Shown in pieces: positions 12,699-25,531 of a stretch of DNA of 64,000 nt. Origin of the DNA: Flaveria trinervia (lineage: Eukaryota > Streptophyta > Magnoliopsida > Asterales > Asteraceae); contig CM046457.1 in NCBI GenBank assembly GCA_025506515.1, positions 875,001 to 939,000 of the forward strand. Direction: 5' to 3'. The position numbers and the translations under genes are program-made. The stretch's first letter is position 1, and each line of letters starts with the position of its first letter. The notes under the pieces were generated by a model. That model had not been told where the DNA came from, searched no databases, and was given only the letters and a program-made list of their open reading frames with translations.

Positions 12699-14152
12699 AA
12701 CTCAAGAAACCGTTAGCATGTCGCAAAATAAATGTTATGGTTACATGGTTACAAGTTAACCATTACAAAAAAAAAATGATGTTTGTATTGATTCTAGACT
12801 TCTAGTATACAATATCTGGCTTTTGTCATTGTTATTGGGTATTTAGATATTTATATATTCTAGTTTCTGTTGATAAAACCATGTCTACAGTCAAAACTGC
12901 ATTTGTTTTTAACTAGATAATAGTACGTACATAGGGGGTGTTTGGGATTGTTTATTTGTTCATTGTATTCTTGAGATGAGTAGTTTGAAATGAGCAACAC
13001 TTATTTCAATTGTCAATAATTAGACTGGTAGTTTGGATGGGCAATCCTCAACACCCTTGGAACCAAGCTCTTGATCATGAGTCTAAACCAAGCTCTTTAT
13101 AACAGGATCATCCATTCTCAATTTCTCATAGATTGAGTGATAAGCAGTCGGTTCTGTTGGTTAGGCATAGCATCACATCTGGAACCAAATCTTGCAACAT
13201 TGCTCATCTACGGCTACACTTTATGCGAGCTTTTATCAAATGAGTTTTTCTATCTAGTAAGAATAACAAAACCAAGTTGAACAATATAAAAGTCAGACCA
13301 GACTGAATTCTTATCAAGTTTTCCATGCCTAAAGTAAGATTGATAGCCAATTGGTTATGTTTTTAATTTAATAAAATAACCAAATATAACAAAGAACTAC
13401 ATAATCATTGCCCCCCTATATCTTGTGCTCATATGCTTCTCCTAACTCTACTTAGAATTGATTCTCTATTAGATGTGCGCTATACATGTGTAATTTAGCA
13501 CCATAAAGATAAAACTTTTGTCTAGTGATTAGAGTTGGTAGTCGGTTTGAGTAATTCTATCAAGCTCTAGAATTGAGCTTGCTTATCTACCATAGCTCTT
13601 GAAGATGAATTCCGAACTCCCCAATCTAGCTCAAATACTTCATGGACCAGGCCACAGTTTACATTGTGAAGTTCTAAACTATCAAATCAAGTTCAAGCTT
13701 AGCCCAATTTAGTCAGTAGAGCTCGACCTTAGTCCAACTTTGGTCTTGGGCTCCTCTCGGCACTTGGCTCATTTCCAGTCCTATGTTTAGTGCTTGGACA
13801 AAAAGATATCTCAAGTCTTAACCAGAAAAAAGACTCACGAAAACTGGATGCCAAAACATATAATAAAGGAAAGACGGTGTACAAACATGGGAAGTTGCAA
13901 ATGCTGTTGGTTTGGTTTTAGAGTATAAAGCAAACAAATTTGATGAATATATATTTTGGTTTCTCTACAAATTAAGCAACATACTGAATTCATTTGTATG
14001 AAGTAACATCAAAGATCCGGTCCTGTTGACACATTTATAGCCTTGTACTAATGCAGTCATATGATACAACACCTACTTTTCATGTAAGAGGGTCTTGAAT
14101 TCAGTATGTAAACAAAATCTCTCGCAAGGTCATAATCAAAGTTGTCATGGCC
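12699..14152. other. Intergenic spacer between convergent genes
   Basis: This lies between the 3' ends of the GWD2-like locus (+) and ALG7 (-). I see no coding exon or element with clear ends. It presumably holds both 3' untranslated regions. Short GAGCTTG/CAAGCTC-type words recur around 13050-13760 but form no clear repeat unit. Confidence 0.5.
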
Positions 14153-17100
14153 TCATTTATACCACCCAGTGAGGATCCACCTCAGAAAAAAACAGAAGCA
14201 GCAACCAAGGCCCTGTAACAATCAGAATATGCAGAATTACTCAAATTCAAATTTCATATGAACATTTTATATAAACTTAATCTTCAAGATGTTTGTGTTC
14301 TAGTACTAAGCGAAAATGACAAGGACAAAAAGGAAACACATCTGAAAGTGTAGTTTTCTTCATTTAGGAAAAACTGGATTGATATTGTAATCAAATAACA
14401 AAAGAAGTTAGTTTTGACCCAATCCCTGAGCAAAAGAAGTTAGTTTTGATCGCTTCCCAATCCGTGGCAAAAATTTTAAAATAAAATAAAATAAAAATAT
14501 TGGTTTTGAACAGTTAGCCAACCCATCCCCTCTTTGACCTTTACCCAACCTGTCTGCTTGGTTTTAAAAAGCACGCTTGCGATGAGCCTATTGTACAGAA
14601 ACCTGTCCGGCTGTCTGAGTTGCAATCTTTCATGAGGGAAATTCAAGGTATTACCTGGAGAACAAGTAGTAAGATGCATAGAGACTTTTCAGATCTCCGG
14701 CCAAATATTCTCAAGGAAACATTCACAAGTGTCCCGTCATTCGTCCCAGTCAATAGTCCAGTCTGAGGGTCGAACCTTGGCAGCCGATGACGTGGACAGG
14801 GAATAATACCTGCCAGCTGTAGAAAATTTGGAGTGTTATCTTTAGTTATTCGAAGGTTTAATAGTGTTTAACCCTCAAAGTGTCACCAATTTTTTAGTTT
14901 CAACCCTAATTCTATTTACAATGTTTTTACTTCAAACTTTAAGTTGACCTGCTCAGAAGGCCCTTTCACAGGTTTAACTTGGCAATAATGAGGCTAATAA
15001 CGACTTATTCCTCAATCTTTCACCAAATTTTCATTTAATCCAAACTTTTCTTTGGCAATGTTTTTAACCTAAACTTTAATTTATGTCAATTGTTTAATAA
15101 CTTGTTTTCCTCTTCCCTTATTCTTTTTCTGCATCTGAACAAGTGCTTGCTGCTTCGTAGTCTCTTATATTTTATTTTTCAATAAATTTTATATTTTTTT
15201 TCACATGTCAAAATGTGCTTGCAGCTTGGTAGTCTTTTATGTATTATTTTTTTAATATAGTGTATATTTAGAAAATTTATCATTTTTAATGATAATAATA
15301 ACTAGTTTACAAAATATTTTTTGGTATATTATTATTAAAGTTAACAAATACATACACTTCTCATAGAACAAATCTTGCTACCACCTTCCGTCACTACCCA
15401 TTACTAGAGGTGGCCAAAAAAACCGGTTCGGGAACCGGTTCGGCCAAAAAAACCGGAACCGGTTTGAGGCCCAAACCGGTTTGGCCCAAACCGGTTTCAA
15501 ACGGGCCCGAACCGCCGGTTCTTAATTGGTTTCCCCTTTCCAATCGTCAAACCGGTTTCAAACCGAACCGGTTTTCAAACCGGTTACCGTTACCCAACGG
15601 CTATATAGCCGTTTTTTCCGATTTTTGAGTTTGAAGGACCGGTTTGGAACCCGGTTTTCAAACCGGTTACCGTTACCCAACGGCTATATAGCCGTTTTTT
15701 TCGATTTTTGACCTTTTTTTGATGTTTTTTACCATTATACCCCCACTAGGTTACTATATATGTATTTGATGTTTTGGTTGAATCGCAACAACTTATAACA
15801 CTCTCTACTCTCAAAAATCTCAAAAACACTCTCAAAAACGCTCTCCATAAATAATTTCGTTTAAAACGCTCTCAAAAACGCTCTCACAAAAATCTCTGAA
15901 ATGGCTTCAACAAGTGCTCAATCATCCGTTGGTTGTGAAGCGTCTTCAAGCAACGTGGTGATAGCGATCCTTCCTACGAATAGGAACCCCGAAGTATGGT
16001 GCAATTACGATTTATGTCAAATGACTAGCGGTCCAAACAAGGCTCGGTGCAAGTTTTGTCATAAGTTTTTCAAAAAAGATGCAAACACAACGTTGAAAAA
16101 CCATATTGCAAATAAATATTGTAAAGTGTTAAAAGGTGAACCTTCTAAAGGTCAAGCTTCGATGACAAACGAAGGAAGTATTTGGGCTTATAACGTTGAT
16201 GCGGTTCGGGAGCAAATGTCGCAATTTGTAATTCAAGAAAGCTTGTCATTCAAACATTTCGACAACGAACGTTTGACTCGACTCATTCAACGAACTCTCC
16301 AACCACGTTACACCAATGTAAGTCGTGCTACTCTTCGAAGAGATTGTTTAAAAATGTGGAAAAAAGCTAAAAATGAATTAATATCTTATTTTGAAAATTT
16401 ACAAACCGGTGTTAACTTAACTATTGATGTTTGATCGACACCTCACGGTTCACCGGACTCGTACATTTGGGTCACCGCCCATTGGGTTGAACCCGATTCG
16501 TGGCAAATGATGAAACGTACGATTGCGTTTGAATTGTTTGATTATCCTCACACCGGCCAAAACATTTTTTATCTTATTGATAAAGTTATTCAGACGTATA
16601 AATTTGAAAACAAAATATTTTCTATATCTTTTGATAATGCGTCAAACAACACTCTTGCGATAGATCAATTGAAATTAAAATATAAACCAATATGTGAGGG
16701 TGTGTTTTTTCATAGTCGATGTGTTGCGCACATCATAAACTTAGCCGTTCAAGACGGTTTAAAAACGATTGAAACAGTTAAAGATTGTTTTAAAAGAATG
16801 TTACGTGATATTTTTAGTAACAACCAAAGATATACTAAATATCGCAAGTTTTGTAAAGACGCAAATACTAAATGCTTAGGTCCGAATTGGGACGTACCAA
16901 CACGATGGAATTCCACATGCAACATGTTTGAAAAGGCTATTGAACAAAAAGAAAGTTTAATAGCCTTTCATAATAGTTTGGTAAGTCGGGGAAAGACAAA
17001 TTCTTACCATCCATCGGGTTGGACCATCATCGAAGAAGTAACAAAAATGCTTCAAGTTTTTAAAAATACAACTACATGTCTTTCTGGAGTTTATTACCCA

Positions 17101-20100
17101 ACAAGTCCATTGGTACTACACCAAATTTATTTAATGACTTCAAAATTAAATGAATTGTCGTGTAAGGGTAAACCTTATTCCGATATGATACCCCCAATGA
17201 AAGAAAAACTTAAAAAATATTTTGAAGAAATGCCTCCCGTTATTACATGTGCCGCTGCTTTAAACCCTTGTTTAAATTTGTCGGGGGTTGAAACTTTACT
17301 TGATAAAATTACTTTTAATTTGGATTTAGAAGTTGGTAAACCAATATATAGTAAAACTTTAAAAGCTACTTTCAACAAACAATTACAACAAATGTATGAT
17401 GTTTATTTATTAAAATACGGAGAAACATCACAAATCCATGATGCTTTAAGGCATGCAACAAATGTCGAATGTTCGAATGATCCAATGTTTGATTTATATA
17501 ATATTTTAAGGGATGAATGTAATAAACGTCAACGTGGTAACACTCCGAGTAGTGAACTCGGGAGGTATGGTCTTACAAACTTTTTATCGACCATGACTCC
17601 ACATGAATTTAAAAATTTTGACTTGTTGGCTTGGTGGAAAGATAAGGAAGATCAATTTCCCATCCTATCCATCATGGCCCGAGATTTACTAACCGTCCAA
17701 GCTTCTACGGTAGCTTCGGAATCTGCTTTTTCTGTTAGTGGCAGGATTATATCAATAAGACGAACTCGACTCACTCCACAAGCAGTTGAAATGTCAATTT
17801 GCTTGAAAGATTATTTGGATGCCGCGGAAAGAGTACAAGACAAACGATCGTTTGAAGAACTGGAATACGAAGCAGAATTATACGAGGACGAGGTAGAGAG
17901 CGGATTGACACCAGGAATGACTGATGATGAAGCGGCATATGATGACTACCTTCGTAACAGTTCCGGTTCTGGTGACGAGGAATAAACGTACAAGTATAAT
18001 ACGAACGAAGAAACGACTATGTTAAATGTTTAGTTTTAAATGTTTAAATTATTTAAATGTTTTAAATGTTATAAATTGTTAAAATGTTTAAATTGTTTAT
18101 AAATGATATAAATTGTTTAAATTGTTTATAAATGTTATTAATTGTTAAAATGCTTAAATTGTTTATAAATGTTAATATATAGTATATATATATATATATA
18201 TGTTTATAAATGTTATAAATTGTTTAAATAATATAAATGTTATATATGTTATAAGATGTTATAAATTATTTAAATTATATAAATTGTTTTAAATTATAAA
18301 AACTATATAAAATGTTATAAATATTTATGTTTTAATTAAAAGTTTAAAATTTTGTTTGAACATAACAACAACAAAAAAAAACGGTTTGGGCCGAACCGGT
18401 TTGGGCCCGAACCGGTTCCAAACCGACCCAAACCGGGTTGATAGGTTTGGGTTTTAAGCTTTCGAAACCGGTTTGAACCCGAACCGGTTTGGGGCCAAAC
18501 CGGTTTTGACCGAGTTTGACCAAACCGGTTTCAGTTTGGGACCCGAACCGGTTTGGCCCCCAAACCGGTTTGTACACCTCTACCCATTACCATTTGCAAT
18601 TGCTGACTTCCACAAAGTCATACATTTCCCTCCCTCAGCTTTCTTTTTCTTCTTTTCATGTGTGTGAAAACATGTGTATGTGTTGAGTAAGCAATTTTAT
18701 ATGGGAACTAAAAGCATTAATTAGCCCAAAAAATATGTTAATATGGTAATTGAAAACTCTAACTTGTCAAAAAAAATATATGCAATATGGCATTTAAAGA
18801 TTTCTGAAAAAGCAAACTAACTTCTAAATTTTTATATACACAAGATTAAATAAGCATAATGATACTTTTTTAAACAAAAAATTCCTATTTATATTGTGTT
18901 GATATTATTAAGATATATTAGTTGTGAACTGTTGGACAAAAAAATCAATAAGTAAATATTGGGTCAAAATGGTATTGTCAGCCTTGTGTCTAAGGTCCAA
19001 ACGAATGATACTTGGAATAACATTTATGTTATTTGAGAATACTATAATTCCTAGATAAGTGAGGAATTCGCTAGTGTCAGTCACCAAAGGAAAATAGAGG
19101 AAGGAACTTGAATACCAAGTGTGTGGTGATATCAAACAAGAACAAACAGAAATCCACTGTATTGAAGATCAGAGCAGTGATGCAACTTATTTCTACCATC
19201 TTCAAGTGATAAAAAGTGAGAAGCGGTAGTCTAGCAAGTGTCCTTGCAATAACTTTACATTTTAGATGGTTTTAAGTGGGTTTCCGACAAAATGGTATCT
19301 AATAAACATCTCATATGATTATTAGAACATGTTGGCAAGGTGTATTTTGATTGTATAGCTTAACCAAATGGATATGCAAGTTCTAGGTGGATTTTAACAA
19401 AATGTGGATTTTTATGAGACGTGTTATGAACATCCAACAGCAACTGAATTTAGTTAAAATCCGTATAAAATCGATAGGGATGAAAAATTCCAGGTTAGAT
19501 TGAAAGAATAATGAAATTTGATAGAAAAAGAGTTATTTGACAAAATAAAATTAGCCTAAATGACAATTCAGTAAATTGATGGACCCAATGGTTTAAAAAT
19601 AGTTGAAATAATTAGACTTCCATAAGTGTTTTCAAACTGAGAAAAATTGATATGGAAGGTGGTCAAACTCATTTTGGAGGTATATGAAACAAACGTGTTG
19701 GGTTGAATTTGAGCAATTTAAGCGCAAATCTACTCTTAGGTACACCAAATGGATGTCAACAGTTAGTTTTGGTAAAATAGGGTTGAATTGGCCATGTGGA
19801 TGATGAAACTGGTCGTAAAACAACTGAATTGTAATCAATGAATTAGAATGAACCGGAATTGCCCAAGTTGGGAGTTAAACTTGCTTAAGGTGAATACATA
19901 GAGTTTTTCCAAACAAAGCATACACTAAACATCCATGTTAAGTACTTGTGTGATTTAATTGCCTAATTATCTCAATTTGTATGCAAATGTGATTTAAATT
20001 AAAACCTTTTGGAAGTTTTTGACGTGGAAATGAAGCCTAGATAAGTCATACGATGTCTGCTTTGTTTTTTTCCTCCAACTTATCTATCACTAATAAAAAT

Positions 20101-23100
20101 GGGAAGCAAATAGATGAGATCAGCAATAATGCTGAGAAAGTAGTCCTAAAGGATGCAGATCAGTTTTCTTTGATTACTGGGTGATAATGTTTCGACAGAA
20201 AAACACATCCTTTCATTTCCAGCTCTTGTTTGTTCCTTGTCTGGAAAAATGTATTGTAAATTACCTCTATATATTGAAGGATTTCTTATTCTGTAAAGCT
20301 GATTTGATGAACACAAAAAGCTAGAGAGTTTATCCCCTATTTTCTTGAAATCTTCATTTTCCTTTATAGATTTCATGGTGTGAAGTGTTTCTTTCTCTTT
20401 AATCTTTAACCAGGTAGATTAATTTCCTTTTAGTCATTACAGTAGTAGGTTATTAGCCTTTTTGCCTAGAAGTTCAACTCAAACCAGCCTTTAATATCAC
20501 AATATAAAACATCATTAACCCTTATTTAAATCTAACATTTACTCTACAATATAAAAATGGGAATAGATAGAAAAGGGAAGAAGAGAGATCAGACCTGAGG
20601 AAGTGACAATAAGAAATTTATAACTTGAGGAAGGAAAAATATTAGGAGTGTCTCACTGTCAAAGAAAATACAGAGATAACTTATTACAATCAAGAAAGAA
20701 TGAACTTCTATCACATAAAAAAGATATAGATAAAATTAACAAGAGGGGTCATCATAATTGCAGATCATGTCAGGACAATCTTTCTTGATATATGTGGGAA
20801 TAATGGCATATATCAGCAGAGGACTTGAATAATAGGCCGTTAAAACAAAAATTAACCAAATAAAAAACATCATGATTAAATCACAATTTTACATCTCCAT
20901 TGAAGTGTTGTACAAAGTCTGAAGCATGTCGAGAAATTCACAATTTTATTTTATCCTTCTAGATGTTCTTGCGCATATAAGTCTTATCCAGATGCAAAAA
21001 TTAACAAATGTGAATTTTTCGACACTCTTCAATGAAGAATGCTCTAAGATTTTATCAACACTTCAACGGAGATATATAATTAGTGAAGTTGTCAACTTAT
21101 ATATTCAAGTTCAAAATTTTGATTGGTTCTTATGGCTCTCACCAATATCTGACTTTTATTGGATCCATCCTACATGCATACATATGTGTCTATATATAGA
21201 CATATATATACACACACACTTGCGTGTATACAAGTAAACAGAAATGTGCTAGCGTGACGCACCTATAGTGGCCTAAAATGCCAACAACAGCCATTGTCAT
21301 TCCAGAAAAGTATGTATAGGTGTCACCAACAAAAACAGAAGATGGATACCTAAAAAAAGAAGGATTAAGTATGATGCGGAAAACCAAAATCATATAAAGA
21401 CGTAAGTAAGTAAATATGTAAATACCAATTATAAGAAAGTAACGCCAATGAAGTTGCAAGCAAAGGTTGGACAAGGTATATGGAGAATGCATGGGCCTGT
21501 TTAGTTTCATGATTGGAGGATGCCCCAATTTGCATGATATTGTGAATCAAAATCTGCAAATCAATACTAAAAGTCAACTCTCTTCTTGATTTCAGGGATG
21601 ATGTATGCGGAGGCAACCCAAGTCTTCAACTTTTTCATCAAGGAGACCAAAAAATGAGAACTACTTCATATGCCATCCGTGTACATATTTTGTTTCATTT
21701 TTACCAATTTCGAGCAAAACATGCTGGAAATGATGAAGATGCCAATAATACTTTAAAGTGTAAAAAACCACTTTTACCTATAACATGTTGACACCTTATC
21801 AAGATATTTTATCTATTCAATAATTTTAAGGGCACTTTTGTCATCCACCATGTTAATGGCTAAAACTAGTATATATGAAAAAGAATACATACTTGGATGG
21901 CTTATTAAGTTGTTTTAGTACATAGTTGGCCATAATGAATAAAGTCAAAATATTTGAGCGGCCTCTATATACATTATCCCTTTATTTTTCTGTTCTATAC
22001 TTTTTGACATGTGAAATGAAATTAATTTATGCTTTTTTAGATTGAAGCTTACAGCAAATGCTATAACAACAGTCTGCCCAACTTCAAGGCCGTTGATGCC
22101 AGCATGGATGTTGATCGAATTTGTGCAAAAGACAGCCAAAAGCCCCATATAGAGCTTATAGATCCATCCTGTTGGGTACCCGTGTTAAACAAAGTTAGAA
22201 ATGAAGATCACCAAGCAACAGATCATAATCAGATTGTTTACAACTGAAGTAACATAGTGTGTGTTTGGATACACGTTTAAAAACTGATTGATGCCGGTGT
22301 TATATAATCAGAATCAGATAATTGGTAGAATCAGAACAGGATGCAGAATTTGACTATTAAGAGTATTGATTATTTGGGAAACGACAAAATTAAAATCATA
22401 CATTTAAAATACGACTACTTATATCTATTAACAATGATATCACTTTCTAAAACTTAAACAACAACATCATCTAAAATGCAGTGGCGGAGGTTAGGGAGAC
22501 CAGGGGGACCGCCGCCCCCCCCCCCCCCCCCCCCCCCCACTTCTTTTTTCTCGTCGGTAGTGTTAAATTTTAGTTCGGTAGTGTAAAGTTTCGTACAGGT
22601 AGTGTACATTTTTATATAAATAACGTCATGTTATGTTTATTAAGAAATGCAGATGAAAAGTTTTTGAAGTCAAGTAATAAGACGAGTAATAAATTATTTG
22701 GGATTTCCCTTAAACAATCAGTTTTGTTCCCGCTGGTCCAATAATCACACAATCCTATCAAATTACTTCATCCAAACACTAAAACTGATTTTGTAGCTTG
22801 AAATACGAATGCAGTAAGAAAGTAGAATTGAGCAAATAGAAGGCTTGGTTTTAAAATGCATGCATCAAGCACGCATAATGTGCCATGTGCTTGATGCGAT
22901 GTTGAGAGCGCATTGCTGCATCTGATGCGATGCAATTCCATGATGCATGTTTGATGCGATGATGCAAGACAATATGCAGTCTCTCACAATATGCACTGAT
23001 GCAATGCAGTATGTAAAAAGTAACATATTGGGTGGTTTGATGGTGAGGGAGATGAACCTAATAAGTGTGTTATGACTCATAAGTGTGTTTTTATGTTTAA

Positions 23101-25292
23101 ATATGTTATTTAAGTGTGTTATAAGTATGTTTATATGTTTAAGTATTACCAAAATAAAAATTATAATGTATAATTAGTTTTTTAGTATCTTTAATAACAA
23201 ACGCATCATGCATCATGCAACGGATTTTGGGACCAAAACGCATCAGAGCGCATCAAGAACTTTGAAACCAAGGTAGAAGGTGAAATTTCAGTTATATATT
23301 GCAGCCAGCTTATTGAGAAGTCATAAAGTTTGTTAAAACAATAGCTCAAAGAAACTATTGCATAATTACCTAAATCCAAGATTTCGGTTCCAACATATTC
23401 AACAAGTGGCTTTGGTATCATAATCGTTGTATGCCCGGCATAGGCCATCAACAGAGGGAGAGCAGCAATTGATGGCAACACTAATTTTCTGCCTTCACAA
23501 GCAAAATTGAAGCAGTTAAAGGTCTGGAGATAGGACAAAGGTTGAATACCACGGTTGCTAAAAAAGAGAAAACAAAATGAATTTTAAGAAGTAGAAAAAC
23601 TCACACTCGCCAAGGAATATCCAAGACATCGTCCACAAACCCAAGCAAAATCATGAAGCAGACAGATGCTAAAGCAGCATTATACTCAACAAGCCACTGC
23701 ATATATATGGGTTAAACAATAATATTAACAAAAAAATAATCGAAATAATGGGTGAGGACGGTACCAAAGTATTCAACTTTTTTTAATAAGGCCACCCGTA
23801 TGTTTAAACTACTTTATAGGCAGACAAAATATGTATCTAGTTTCACTACCAAATCCAGCAAAAAAAAAGCCTAATGACAGCAATCGTCCTTATAATTCTA
23901 AAAATAATTAATATCCTTACATCAATGTGTCAAAAGGTAAATACATAAAGAAAAAAAACTAGGGTTTTTTTGTCATTATACAGTATTTTAGCATGCTTTT
24001 CTACCATATTTTTTATATAAACAAAACCATATGCATACTTGGGGGGCCGTTAAAGTAGTTTTCAACGTATAAATGTTGAACACTTGGGTACTACACACAG
24101 TATCCCAATAAATAAAAAGTAAAACAAACAGAAGAAAGAGTTATATAGAAAACAATTATCTGATAGACACAATATAAGGGAAAAAAGAGTAGGCAACATC
24201 AATAGAAGCACCTGATCTCTATAAAACAAAAGTAATAATATTTTTCTGTTTTGTCAAGAAAGTGCAACATGTATAAGTGTACATACATTTGAATCTGATG
24301 TGAAATTGAAATATTGAAATAATATTGCCACAACCAAGAAAACAATGCCCACAACGATACCAAGGGATTCAGGCCTGCAAAAAAGACAGCAGTGTCAAAA
24401 CAGAAATATTCTAAAATGTTGCGGATACAATAAATAGTATACTTTTATGTCTTAATGTGAGTAGGTGGTACTAGTGTCATGATTAGTAACTATAGACCTA
24501 ACAGGTTTATGGTAGATCAGATACCACAAGTTTAGTGTGTTTCATCTTTGTAGGATGATTTTCTTATCTTCCGATGTGTTGTTGGGCATAAAGTTGAAGG
24601 TTATGTAAGAATATACAAGATTTAATGATATTTTCATTTGTAGATTGGGTGTCATTCATTGAATCACCTTGTACCATACTAAACTTTAGGATCACTGGTA
24701 CAAAGCAATGGGATGTGTAACCTAATGAGTTGTTCTACCAGTTAAAACAGCAGCATAGTAGTCATGTTTACTACATAGTAGGGTGATACAGAAAGGCGAA
24801 TAAAGCTTCTGGAGGGATGATAGATCTAGAGTAATTGCATATCAAAATGATAGATCTGGAGTGACTGTTGAAGAAACATACTTGTCGTCCAGAAAAAACA
24901 CCAGTCAGGTAGAGATGGAAGTAATGTAAGAGAAGAAAATGGGTCGATTGCTGTTAACAATCAAAGTAGAGAATAGTGACGAATATAGCAGGCGTAAAGA
25001 AAAGGAAAGATTCTTACACTTGATGAGACCCTGAGGCGTGCCCTTCTTGTTAATATCATAACCGAAGAGATTGCGCCTAAGAAGGTATCTGGAAGCGACG
25101 GGGATCATGAGTAGGGTTAGAAAGAAGGCGGCGAGGCTGAGTGAAGCATTGATGAGGATGGATTTCTTGAGGTCCGTTTCGATGGAGTAGTGATAGAATA
25201 AGAGGTAAAGGTAAGGAATGAAGAAGACGAAGGAGAATAAGAGGATTTTGGAAGCTTTTGATGAAGTGATGTTGGATCTGAAGAAGAAGAAG

Positions 25293-25325
<33 letters not shown>

Positions 25326-25398
25326 GGCTTGTCGCTGCCGGTGACTTGGTCTTTGATTCCGGCGGTTGTTTCGAAGGTCCTCTTTTGCGAGCTGCCAT
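14153..25398 (-). CDS. ALG7: UDP-GlcNAc:dolichyl-phosphate GlcNAc-1-phosphate transferase, ten exons
   Basis: This is the ER membrane enzyme that starts N-glycan assembly by moving GlcNAc-1-P from UDP-GlcNAc to dolichyl phosphate (the tunicamycin target). Exons on the minus strand, 5' to 3': 25398-25020, 24374-24287, 23696-23605, 23488-23370, 22168-22053, 21553-21426, 21349-21263, 20655-20595, 14816-14655 and 14212-14153 (stop TGA). Motifs in order: NLFGYDINKKGTPQG, ILLGFVDDVLD (metal-binding aspartates), LPLLMAYAGHTT, NSINIHAGINGLEVGQ, QAHAFSIYLVQPLL, FVGDTYTYFSGMT, CPRHRLPRFDPQTG, GTLVN, and the end GWYK. Introns 2-9 join in phase. Exon 1 begins MAARKRG, as in plant homologues, then has a (GCT)n-encoded Ala run and a Ser run. 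Its length is one base out of phase, so a frame error lies between the start codon and the first membrane segment (about 25260-25290). No other lesion was found. Intron 8 (14817-20594) holds a hAT transposon. Confidence 0.9.
15397..15404. repeat. hAT target-site duplication, left copy
   Basis: The octamer CCCATTAC abuts the left inverted repeat and is repeated exactly at 18583-18590 beyond the right end. An 8-bp duplication is the signature of hAT insertion. Confidence 0.92.
15570..15712 (+). repeat. Two-copy 83-bp direct repeat in the hAT 5' subterminal region
   Basis: Two consecutive units start near 15581 and 15664. Each has CCGGTTACCGTTACCCAACGG followed by the palindrome GGCTATATAGCC and a T-rich tail. 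The unit carries transposase-binding-like palindromes and a TATA-like core, upstream of the transposase start at 15901. Confidence 0.75.
15901..17985 (+). pseudogene. hAT transposase with one in-frame stop
   Basis: One frame of 695 codons, interrupted only by a TGA at 16432-16434 just after TIDV, where the family has a tryptophan codon. The first part (178 codons to the stop) carries a BED-type zinc finger near residues 33-74 (C50, C53, H68, C74) for DNA binding. The second part has the RNase H-like catalytic core (FDNAS, HSRCVAHIINLAVQ, PTRWNST) and the C-terminal dimerisation region with DLLTVQASTVASESAFS, RRTRL and an acidic tail. The first catalytic aspartate lies at TIDV, two residues before the stop, so neither fragment alone would be active. 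TGG to TGA is a simple G-to-A transition. It could still work if read through or supplied in trans. Confidence 0.92.
18583..18590. repeat. hAT target-site duplication, right copy
   Basis: An exact copy of CCCATTAC at 15397-15404, directly following the right inverted repeat. Confidence 0.92.
22482..22680 (+). repeat. Dispersed repeat with a poly-C run, in ALG7 intron 4
   Basis: GGAGGTTAGGGAGACCAGGG is followed by a run of about 30 C, then CTTTTTTCTCGTCGGTAGTG and further copies of CGGTAGTGTAAA-like words. Similar arrangements occur near 3200 and 4420. The class is unknown to me. It has no open frame. Confidence 0.4.
25281..25323 (-). repeat. (GCT)n/(TCT)n tract coding Ala and Ser runs in ALG7 exon 1
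   Basis: On the coding strand about ten GCT codons are followed by about five TCT codons, giving poly-Ala then poly-Ser in the cytosolic N-terminus, a region that varies in the family. The opposite strand would read as poly-Gln, but that is only a shadow. The ALG7 frame error lies just downstream of this slippage-prone tract. Confidence 0.8.
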
Positions 25399-25437
25399 GG
25401 CGCTTTGCCTGCCTGATTCACCGACTCACGATGCCGA

Positions 25438-25531
25438 TTTATAATTATAAATTATAAATTATAAATTATAAATATAATTATAAGTATAAATTATAAATAT
25501 AAATTATAAATATAAATTATAAATATAAATA
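25438..25531. repeat. AT-rich 7-bp and longer tandem repeat upstream of ALG7
   Basis: Repeats of AATTATA and AATATAAATTATA begin about 40 bases upstream of the ALG7 start codon, where the promoter or 5' leader must lie. They offer many TATA-like words, so no single TATA box can be chosen. Confidence 0.65.

Larger units (their letters stand above)
15405..18582 (+). mobile_element. hAT-superfamily DNA transposon in ALG7 intron 8
   Basis: A 3178-bp element. The ends are inverted repeats: TAGAGGTGGCCAAA on the left, and TAGAGGTGTACAAA when the right end is read on the other strand. Identical CCCATTAC duplications flank it. Both subterminal regions are packed with AACCGGTT-type palindromes (15419-15680 and 18378-18570), the kind of short repeat hAT transposases bind. 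A single transposase frame lies between them. The AT-rich 3' part (18000-18340) consists of TGTTTAAATTGTTTATAAA-like repeats. It is inserted in the intron opposite to ALG7 transcription. One nonsense codon suggests it is inactive, but both ends look intact. Confidence 0.93.

Noticed and set aside
18344..18667. Asn/Pro/Val-rich frames at the right end of the hAT element
   Set aside because: They come from the AACCGGTT repeats, not from a gene.
25218..25457. Poly-Gln open frame on the plus strand
   Set aside because: It is the reverse strand of the ALG7 exon 1 Ala/Ser repeat and has no family match.
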